A stretch of DNA of 21,597 bases from HGM13006 sp964514175 (GTDB taxonomy: Bacteria > Bacillota > Clostridia > Oscillospirales > Oscillospiraceae): the NCBI GenBank assembly GCA_964514175.1, contig CAZEPQ010000014.1, positions 1 through 21,597 of the forward strand, written 5' to 3'. The position numbers and the translations under genes were made by a program. This document shows, one piece after another, positions 1 to 7,200 of this stretch (position 1 is the stretch's first letter; each line of letters begins with the position of its first letter). The notes beneath the pieces are model-generated. The model had not been told where the DNA came from. It saw nothing but the letters and a program-made list of their open reading frames with translations, and did no database searches.

Positions 1-57
1 TCTGCACTCTTTCATCCCTATTTGTGCGGACGCATAGCGGCCGAATGGTTGATTAGT

Positions 58-1098
58 ATGAAATTTCAGGTGGATACCCGGTTCGTTCTGGACAGCTTCA
101 AGGAACTTGTAGAAACGCCCAGCCCCGTAGGCTATTCCCGGGAGCTGAAGCCTGTACTGGAAAAGTACGCCGCTATGTTTGACCTTCCTGTTGCCTATGA
201 CAATAAGGGCACAATTTATCTCACCCTGGAGGGACAGGACAACAGCAAGACCGTCATGGTAGGAGCCCATGCGGACACCATCGGCTTGATGGTCCGCAGA
301 GTGGATGCGGACGGTATGATCCGTGTCCGGCAGCTTGGCGGTATCCATTACGGGGCCCTGGAAGGGGAGACTGTTACGGTGCATACCCGGGACGGAAGAA
401 AATATACCGGTCTTTTTGCCTGCCAGAGCCATTCTGTCCATGTGTTTGACGATGCACGGACCCTGGCCCGGGACGAGAACAGCATGATGATCATTTTGGA
501 CCAGAAGGTGTCCTCCAAGGAGAACGTCTACGGCCTTGGCATTCGCCATGGAGATGTGGTATCCATTGAGCCCCGGTGCCAGGTGACGGAGAATGGCTAT
601 CTCAAGAGCCGCTTTATTGACGACAAGGCTGGTGTGGCCTGTGTCTTCGCCATGGTAAAATATCTGCGGGAGAACGATTTGAAGCCCAAGTACAGAACCA
701 TCCTGTCCTTCCCCTATTCCGAGGAGATCGGTCTGGGCGGCACCTATGTACCGGAGGGGATTTCTGAGTTTGTTGCGGTGGACATCGGCCTCATCGGGCC
801 GGACTGCGACGGCAGCGAATATGCGGTCAGCATCTGCGCCAAGGACAATGCCGCACCCTACGATTACGATTTGACTACCCGCTTGATCGAGTATGCGGAG
901 AAGGCGGAGTGCGACTATGCGGTGGATATTTTCTATCACTACTCCACCGATGCCAATGCGGCCATGCGGGCAGGCAATAACCTGCGGGCTGCTGCCTTCG
1001 GTATGGCGGTCTATTGTAGCCACGGTATGGAGCGGACCCATGTTACAGGGCTTGAAAATACGGTAAACCTGCTGCTGGCCTATGTGCTGGACATCTGA
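58..1098 (+). CDS. M42 family metallo-aminopeptidase (cellulase M/glucanase-type peptidase)
   Basis: A 346-residue protein matching the M42 family of di-metal (Zn/Co) cytosolic aminopeptidases, which trim N-terminal residues from peptides and often form large tetrahedral shells. Visible metal-site motifs in order are GAHADT (His71, Asp73), FIDDKAG (Asp188/189), SEEIGLGG (Glu222/Glu223, general base and ligand), AVDIG (Asp242) and CSHGMERTH (His322), all at family-typical spacing; length is also typical. The start at 58 was chosen because M42 proteins begin about here (MKFQVDT...). The frame stays open back to the first base of the window, with a TTG at 22, and no clear ribosome site precedes 58, so a further-upstream start cannot be excluded. 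It converges on the serine hydrolase gene. Family assignment is firm; substrate specificity is unknown. Confidence 0.9.
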   Translation: MKFQVDTRFVLDSFKELVETPSPVGYSRELKPVLEKYAAMFDLPVAYDNKGTIYLTLEGQDNSKTVMVGAHADTIGLMVRRVDADGMIRVRQLGGIHYGALEGETVTVHTRDGRKYTGLFACQSHSVHVFDDARTLARDENSMMIILDQKVSSKENVYGLGIRHGDVVSIEPRCQVTENGYLKSRFIDDKAGVACVFAMVKYLRENDLKPKYRTILSFPYSEEIGLGGTYVPEGISEFVAVDIGLIGPDCDGSEYAVSICAKDNAAPYDYDLTTRLIEYAEKAECDYAVDIFYHYSTDANAAMRAGNNLRAAAFGMAVYCSHGMERTHVTGLENTVNLLLAYVLDI

Positions 1099-1108
1099 CG
1101 ACAAAAAA

Positions 1109-1134
1109 TTCCCGGAGAAGCGATTCTCCGGGAA
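1109..1134 (-). terminator. Rho-independent terminator of the serine hydrolase gene
   Basis: An 11-bp perfect stem (TTCCCGGAGAA / TTCTCCGGGAA) with a 4-base loop. On the minus strand it is followed by six T residues and starts 6 bases after the stop codon of the minus-strand gene. On the plus strand the 3' side is A-rich rather than T-rich, so it is a poor terminator for the M42 gene. Confidence 0.85.
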
Positions 1135-1139
1135 AAAAT

Positions 1140-2309
1140 TTATCGGCGGCGGGACTGCTTTATCAGCAGGGACAGCACAATGATCAGGGCCACAAGGGAA
1201 AAGGCAATGAAGCCAAAAATCAAATAGAGCAGCGTGTTAGTGGAGCTGGAACCGGCTTGGGAGATCTCTGGGGTGGGGGTGACGGTCTCTTCGGGGGGGT
1301 CTTCCGTGGCTTGCGCTTCTGCCAGACGAGCCTCATCTGCGGCTTGCTGCGCTGACAGACGGGCTTCCTCCGCGGCTTGTTCCTCCACCAGATGGTCCTC
1401 CTCTGTGAACTGTTCCTCTGCCGGACGGGCCTCTTCCGCGGCCTGTTCCTCTGCAAGGCGGGCGGCCTCTTCCTGAGCCTTTTTCTCCGTGTGATACAGG
1501 GAATATTCCGTCAAAAGCTCCGCCAGATGTCCCAGCTTGGATTCCGCATAGCCTACGTTTTCCGTGTAGGCCGCAACCAGAACAGGCTCCGGGGTGTAGA
1601 TGATGCCCACATCGTTGATGGCGCCTTCGTAGTAGCCATATTTATGGGCGATCTCGTAATCTCCCTGATATAGCTGGAAATACTGGCCCCTGGCGGCGAT
1701 TTTTAGGTTGTCAAGAAGCTCCGGATAGTCCTCTGCGTTGCAGTAGAGCTTCCACAGCACCGCCAGCATATAGTCGGAGTTGATGTTGTTGCCGGAATAG
1801 TATTCCAAAGGGTACTCCTGGTCGTAAAACTGGGTCATAATTTCCCGGTACTGCCGGAAAGAACCCAGATTGTAGAGCATGGAAATGGCCATGTCATTAT
1901 CGGAGTTTACGATGGTCTCATAATGCATGGTGGGCAGATAGTAGCCGTCTATGTAGCGCTCAGAGGATATCTCTCCGGTTCGCTCCATGTCGTAATACAC
2001 CATGTTCAGGGGCAGCTTATAGGTGCTGGCGGCCACACGGAAGGTGTCTCCGGCGAAGCTGATAAGCTCTTTTGTGCCGGTGATATAGCAGGACATGGAG
2101 AAATTGGACTCGCTGAGGTTGTGTTCTGCCCGGAACTGGGCCAAAATTTCCTCCAGAGTCCGGTGTTCAAAGTCGTATTCAATCGCAATTTCGCTGGTGG
2201 AAGCGCTGGAGCTTGAATCCTGCGTATAAACCACGTCTGCCGCTGTGACGGACAGAGTGAGCAGGAACATCCACACTACAGCCATCACAGCGGCAGATAT
2301 TTGTTTCAT
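1140..2309 (-). CDS. Membrane-anchored class A beta-lactamase-fold serine hydrolase with repeat stalk
   Basis: A 389-residue protein. An N-terminal hydrophobic signal segment (residues 4-23) is followed by a penicilloyl-serine-transferase-type domain with the three class A motifs: STYK (Ser95-Lys98, SxxK), SDN (136-138) and KYG (223-225, the K-T/S-G position). Residues about 278-338 form an Ala/Glu/Arg-rich helix of 11-residue repeats. A Pro/Ser/Thr segment, a single transmembrane helix (about 360-383) and a basic end (KQSRRR) follow. The predicted topology is a hydrolase outside the membrane on a stalk held by its C-terminal helix. The start at 2309 follows GGGTGG; an upstream TTG at 2324 is less likely. 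It lies 29 bp after the symporter gene, so co-transcription is likely. I see no convincing class A Glu166-type motif, so antibiotic resistance should not be assumed; the substrate is unknown. Confidence 0.82.
   Translation of the reverse strand: MKQISAAVMAVVWMFLLTLSVTAADVVYTQDSSSSASTSEIAIEYDFEHRTLEEILAQFRAEHNLSESNFSMSCYITGTKELISFAGDTFRVAASTYKLPLNMVYYDMERTGEISSERYIDGYYLPTMHYETIVNSDNDMAISMLYNLGSFRQYREIMTQFYDQEYPLEYYSGNNINSDYMLAVLWKLYCNAEDYPELLDNLKIAARGQYFQLYQGDYEIAHKYGYYEGAINDVGIIYTPEPVLVAAYTENVGYAESKLGHLAELLTEYSLYHTEKKAQEEAARLAEEQAAEEARPAEEQFTEEDHLVEEQAAEEARLSAQQAADEARLAEAQATEDPPEETVTPTPEISQAGSSSTNTLLYLIFGFIAFSLVALIIVLSLLIKQSRRR
1296..1478 (-). repeat. 33-bp / 11-residue repeat array inside the serine hydrolase stalk
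   Basis: The encoded stalk consists of near-identical units, for example EEARPAEEQFT, EEDHLVEEQAA, EEARLSAQQAA and DEARLAEAQAT, with a similar 12-residue unit ahead of them. The period of 11 residues (33 bp) is visible in the DNA as repeated gcggcttg/cctcttcc-type blocks. Hendecad periodicity fits a long straight or slightly right-handed helix or coiled coil. Confidence 0.8.
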
Positions 2310-2338
2310 GGAATTACCACCCAATTTAATCTCAGGAA

Positions 2339-3877
2339 TCAGTCACCGAGGGCGGTGGTCTGCTTTACCTGGGTGGTTTTATTGTAGCATGCAAAAGTGT
2401 TTTCTACAAGTTCGTTGTCTGGTTTTTTGGTGAAGAGGCTTACCACGGGGACCAAAACCAGGCCGACCAGCATGGCAACCGCGCCGCAGTTGATGGGAGA
2501 CTGGATGAGGGCGGGGAAGCTGGAACGGGCCACCATGTTCAGAATCATCAGTGCGCTACCAAAGATAAAGCATACCCAGCAGGAAGCCTTGGAGGTCTTC
2601 TTCCAGTACAGGGAATACAGGAAGGGAGCCAGGAATGCACCGGCCAAAGCGCCCCAGGACACGCCCATGAGCTGTGCAATGAAGGTGACGTTGGACTTGT
2701 ACTGCAGCAGAGCAATGGCTGCGGAAATGGCGATGAAGACCACGATGAGAATACGCATCATCAGAAGCTGCTTCTTCTCGGACATATCCTTGACGATATG
2801 ATCCTTAATAAGGTCGATGGTCAAGGTGGAGGAAGAGGTCATCACCAGAGAGGACAGGGTAGACATGGATGCAGACAGCACCAGGATCACAACCAGCGCA
2901 ATGAGAATGTCGGAAAGACCGGAAAGCATGGTGGGGATCACGGAATCATAGCCGTTCGCGGCAATGTCGATCTGATCGGAGAACAGTCTGCCGAAGCCGC
3001 CCAGGAAGTAGCAGCCGCCGGAAACCAGAATGGCGAAGACGGTGGAGATGATCATGCCCTTCTTAATGTCGCCCTCGGACTTGATGGCGTAGAACTTCTG
3101 AACCATCTGAGGCAGACCCCAGGTGCCCAGGGAGGTGAGGATCACCACGAAGAGCAGATTCAGCGGATCCGGGCCGAAGAAAGAGTTGAAGGCACCGGGC
3201 ATGGTGGTAGTGGTCTCGTCGGTGACTGCTGCCAGACCGTTGATGGCTTCCATGAAGCCGCCTTTGCTTGCAAGCACGGCAGCAATGATCACAATGATGC
3301 CGAAGATCATAATGATGCCCTGAATGAAGTCGTTGATGGCGGTGGCCATATAGCCGCCCACGATGACGTAGATGGCAGTCAGAACACTCATAAGAAGGAT
3401 GCAAACGGAATAATCAATGTTGAAAGCCATGCCGAACAGGCGGCTCAGACCGTTATACAGGGATGCGGTGTAGGGGATCAGGAAAATGAAGGTGATAATG
3501 GAGGCGCCGATCTTCAGACCCTTGCTGTCAAAGCGCTGGCCAAAGAACTGGGGCATGGTGGCGGAACTCAGGTGCTGGGTCATAATACGGGTACGGCGGC
3601 CCAGAATGGCCCATGCCAGAAGGGAGCCAATGACAGCGTTGCCGACACCAATCCAGGTGGAGGCAATGCCGAATCTCCAGCCGAACTGACCGGCGTAGCC
3701 AACGAAGACCACTGCGGAGAAGTAGGATGTACCATAGGCGAAGGCGGTGAGCCAGGGGCCAACGGAGCGCCCGCCCAAAACAAAGCCATTCACGTCTGTG
3801 GCGTGGCTGCGGCAATAGAAGCCTACGGCGATCATAACGCCGAAGAATATCACGAGCATGAGAATTTTAAGTACCAT
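2339..3877 (-). CDS. Sodium:solute symporter (SSF/SSS family)
   Basis: A 512-residue, highly hydrophobic protein with about 13 predicted membrane segments, the usual size for the PutP/PanF-type SSF family, which couples uptake of a small solute to inward Na+ flow. Family-like features include the N-terminal helix MVLKILMLVIFFGVMIAVGF, the following GGRSVGPWLTAFAYGTSYFSA segment (loop into TM2, as in SSF transporters) and VIVGGYMATAINDFIQGIIM (the conserved helix with D-x-x-Q-G). A charged tail from about residue 486 follows the last helix. The ATG at 3877 is preceded by AAAGGAG at good spacing. It is the first gene of a two-gene unit with the serine hydrolase. The solute cannot be read from sequence; proline, pantothenate, sugars or other organic solutes are all possible. 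Confidence 0.88.
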   Translation of the reverse strand: MVLKILMLVIFFGVMIAVGFYCRSHATDVNGFVLGGRSVGPWLTAFAYGTSYFSAVVFVGYAGQFGWRFGIASTWIGVGNAVIGSLLAWAILGRRTRIMTQHLSSATMPQFFGQRFDSKGLKIGASIITFIFLIPYTASLYNGLSRLFGMAFNIDYSVCILLMSVLTAIYVIVGGYMATAINDFIQGIIMIFGIIVIIAAVLASKGGFMEAINGLAAVTDETTTTMPGAFNSFFGPDPLNLLFVVILTSLGTWGLPQMVQKFYAIKSEGDIKKGMIISTVFAILVSGGCYFLGGFGRLFSDQIDIAANGYDSVIPTMLSGLSDILIALVVILVLSASMSTLSSLVMTSSSTLTIDLIKDHIVKDMSEKKQLLMMRILIVVFIAISAAIALLQYKSNVTFIAQLMGVSWGALAGAFLAPFLYSLYWKKTSKASCWVCFIFGSALMILNMVARSSFPALIQSPINCGAVAMLVGLVLVPVVSLFTKKPDNELVENTFACYNKTTQVKQTTALGD

Positions 3878-3928
3878 ATTGAACTCTCCTTTGGTTGCTT
3901 TAGTGAAGCAATACTTTTATGCGATAAC

Positions 3929-3957
3929 ACTTTAACACGGCGCACTAGAAAAGTCAA
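3929..3957 (-). promoter_or_regulatory. Sigma-70-type promoter for the symporter-hydrolase unit
   Basis: On the minus strand there is a -35 TTGACT (3957-3952), a 17-base spacer and a -10 TAAAGT (3934-3929). It lies about 50 bases upstream of the symporter start codon with no other gene between. The -35 is strong; the -10 matches 4 of 6 consensus bases. Confidence 0.65.
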
Positions 3958-4033
3958 TTTATTTTAATAAAAATGTCATTATTAACAATTTCGCCACATT
4001 TTTTTCAAGGAATGCACAAATGGAGCCGCTATG

Positions 4034-4076
4034 ATGAAAGCACGGTACAGGGAACTGTACTGGCTTTCATTTTTTC
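4034..4076 (+). terminator. Orphan terminator-like hairpin
   Basis: The left arm starts ATGAAAGC and ends TACAG (4034-4050). A GGAA loop and a right arm CTGTA...GCTTTCAT (4055-4070) follow, with only a small internal mismatch, then a T run and a C/T-rich stretch (4070-4086). It has the form of a plus-strand intrinsic terminator, but no plus-strand gene precedes it. It could end antisense transcription or a small RNA. On the minus strand it lacks a T tail. Confidence 0.5.
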
Positions 4077-4148
4077 TCTCTCTTTTTTGGAAAGCGTCGC
4101 AGGCGGCTGGTCCCCGCACTGTGGCGCTTTCGCATTTTATCTGCACAA

Positions 4149-4185
4149 GAAACTCCCCTGCCACATTGCGCCGCAGGGGAGTTTC
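4149..4185 (-). terminator. Hairpin downstream of the SLH surface protein gene
   Basis: A 13-bp perfect stem (GAAACTCCCCTGC / GCAGGGGAGTTTC) with an 11-base loop, starting 16 bases past the stop codon of the minus-strand gene. The minus-strand tail (TTGTGC) is only weakly T-rich; the plus-strand side has CTTTTG. It probably terminates or stabilises the long surface-protein mRNA. Confidence 0.65.
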
Positions 4186-4201
4186 CTTTTGTCTCGGATG
4201 T

Positions 4202-7200
4202 TTAATTTTCAAATTTCGTAATGAACCGCATCATCAATGTGGCAAGCTGTGCCCGAGTGGAATCGTTTTCAGGGTCCAGTGTGGTGTTGGTGGTGCCTTT
4301 GATTATGCCGGAGCCAACGGCCCACTGCATGGTGGACTTTGCATAATCGCTGACCTGACCGGCATCGGTAAAATTACCGATGTCACCGCTGGTACTGACA
4401 TCATATTCCTTTTTTGCAGCGTAGCGGTATAGGATGGTCACCATTTCCTCACGGGACATGGCATCGTTTGGGCGAACGGTACCATCGCCATAGCCCTGGA
4501 TGATTTTGTTTTCCACGGCCCACTTGAGGGCAGGGGTGTACCAGGCGTCCTTCGCATCGGTGAAGTTCAGCTCCTGGCCGGATGTGGGTTCACCCTCCAT
4601 ACGCCACAGCATGGTAATCAGCATGGCACGGGATGCGACTGTATTTGGCTGGAAGTTTCCTTCGGGATAGCCGATCATCAGCCCCTCTTCCAGGCAGAAG
4701 TGGACACCGGCATAGTACCAGCCACTGGAATCTACGTCGCTGTAGTCTGCAACGGGGCGGGTTTCGTCCTCAGAGCGTACAACTTCCTCCCAAAGTGCTT
4801 TGATAGTTACATTTTCAGCGGGCATGGTTGCAGGGATTGCCGTATCCCAGCCGGCGAAGGTGAAACCGGTCTTGGTGGGATCGGCGGGAGGGGTTATAGC
4901 GGTGGAATAGTTCTGTGTGATAGAGGCGATTTCACTGCCGCCGTCGGTGTCAAAGGTGATGGTGTACTTGTTGATCGTCCACGTTGCCTTGATGGTCACA
5001 TCCTCAGCGGGCATGGTTGCAGGAATTGCCGTATCCCAGCCGGCGAAGGTATAACCGGTCTTGGTGGGAGCAGCGGGGACAGTAACGGGGGCACCGTACT
5101 TCGCGGTGGAAACAATATCGGCCTGTCCATTTACGGGCTGGAAGGTCAGGGCGTGGCTGTTGCGGGTGTAGTAGATATCGACCACGGTGGTGCCGTCACC
5201 GGCAATGACTTTCTGACAGAAGCTCTGTGCGGTAAAGCCAGGGATCGGCTTTGCCATGGCGGTGGTCTGTGTGCCTGTGGTGCCGGAGGCGGTCTGAACC
5301 TCAGGCGCAGCATACGCATCATTTTCAATGTTCTGAAAGTAATGGTTTACGGTGTATGCCGTGTCGCCTCTAGGCGTCCATTTGGCAGTCAGTGTGAAGC
5401 TTTCGGCAGGCATGGTATAACCGTCTATGAACACAAAGTCTGTGCCCACCTCGGTCATCCAGCCTGCGAAATCATACCCGGTCTTTGTGGGATTCTCGGG
5501 AGCGGTCACAGCCGTATTGTAATCCTGCTTGATGGCTGCAACAGCGCTGCCGCCATCAGTGTCGAGGGAGATTGTATACTGGTTGGCCTTCCATACTGCA
5601 TACAGTGTAACGTTAGCGGAAATCCCAGAAATAGATGCATCCGCAGCATAATCAGCGGTGGCTGCACCAACGGTGGTTGCCCAGCCCAGGAATTTGTGGC
5701 CTGATTTTACAATGTCCCCCTGGGCTGCTGCGGTGAAAGGAGTACCTACGTCCTGGGTTTGGGGTATGGGAACTGTGCCATAGCCGGCATTCAAATCATA
5801 GCTGACGGTGTAGGTGTCCAGGGTGGCGATGGAGGCTGCCGGGCTTATGGGAGAAAGCTGGTGGTTATTGTCGCCTGCGTAACGAGCAAAGAAGTAGTAG
5901 ATGGTGTTCTTGCACAGACCATCGAACACAGTAGAGAACTGCCACGCAGCCTCGGCAGGGGGAGACGCTGTGGTACTGCATGCATACTCTACATCACCGA
6001 AAGCATCCTCTGGGGTCGCCTGTGCGTTCAGTTCAATTCTGGACGAGGTAGTGGCACTGTTCTTTATTGTGGGAGCGGCAGGGGGGGACTGCTGGGGTGC
6101 TTTCTGAATCGTCAAAGAGCCTTCCTGATACGCAATGTCATAGCAGTGGGTTACATCCGTTCCACTGTTTTTGATTATTGCCGTACTGGGGGTGATCGTG
6201 GTGCCCGCTCCAACGGTCAGGGCGTTGGCGGTCAGAGTAATGTCGGTCAGAACATCGCCCTCTGCAAGCGATATAGCTGTCACTTGGTCGATGGTGGATG
6301 CAATTTGGCTGCCATAAGTGATTTCCTGCGGGTTTGCTGAGATAGAAAGCTTCCGTTTGGTGATCCGGAACGGCTGTGTCACTTCCGCAACAGCGGCATA
6401 GTTGGTGTCTTCCGCGGCAGAGACGCCGATCCAGTAGGTTCCAACGGTGTTGGGAGCGCTGATTTCACTGCCCGGTGTACCATTCACATCGGTATACCAT
6501 CTTACGGTTACCGGCCCGCTGCCGGAGTAAGCGTATATCACGTCGGCTGCGGTTGTCCCGGCGGAGACGGCTTTGCTGTCATATACCACCCACTGGTTTT
6601 GGGCAATGGTGATCGTGGGAGTTGCCTGCGTGATGGTAAAGGATGTGGGGGTGTCACTCAGCTTTAATTCATAATTGCTTGCTTTGAATGTGCCGTTGTC
6701 CGCCAATGCTAACGTGCCGAGGGTAAGGGCATAGGTTCCGACATCCTGGCCGGGGGTTCTGGAAAGGGTACCGGAGAATGCGGGGACTTCGGACGGAACA
6801 TTGCCGGAATAGCAATAGGTAAGAAGAGGGTCGGCTGTGCCGTATATTTTGCTTTGATTGCGGTCAGGTGTAACGGTAATGGTAGCAGGATGGATCGTTA
6901 CCGTGGCAGATCCATAGTAATCTTCAAAGTTTTCACTGACCGCTCTGAACCAAATTGTCCTGCTGTCTCCCACATCCGTATAAGTAATGGGGGTGGTGGA
7001 ATTGCAGGTTTCTTTGCTGGTGCCATAATACACCGTCATTGTATCGGTGAGACCGGTAATGGTGATTCCGTGTGACTGACCATCGTAGGCGGTGCGTACA
7101 CTCTGGGCGGATATCCCGGTCTGCGTTCCCTTTGCGATCTCCCAATATTTTGTGATGGGGGACTGGGTTTTATAGTTGCCCTCGCCCTGGACCAAAACTG

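Larger units (their letters stand above)
3878..4201. other. 324-bp intergenic region: promoter, orphan hairpin and terminator
   Basis: No convincing gene is present. The region holds the symporter promoter (3929-3957, minus), an AT-rich stretch (about 3957-4010), a long hairpin with a plus-strand T tract (4034-4076), and the 13-bp terminator hairpin of the SLH protein gene (4149-4185). Short open frames here have no ribosome sites and overlap the hairpins. Confidence 0.6.

Noticed and set aside
1140..2309. Serine hydrolase as an antibiotic-resistance beta-lactamase
   Set aside because: Although the SxxK/SDN/KxG motifs are present, there is no recognisable Glu166 omega-loop motif. The stalked, anchored architecture is unlike secreted resistance enzymes.
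2798..3967. A 389-codon plus-strand open frame over the symporter gene
   Set aside because: The minus-strand symporter has clear membrane segments, a promoter and a ribosome site. The plus-strand frame is Gly/His/Asn-rich with no family resemblance.
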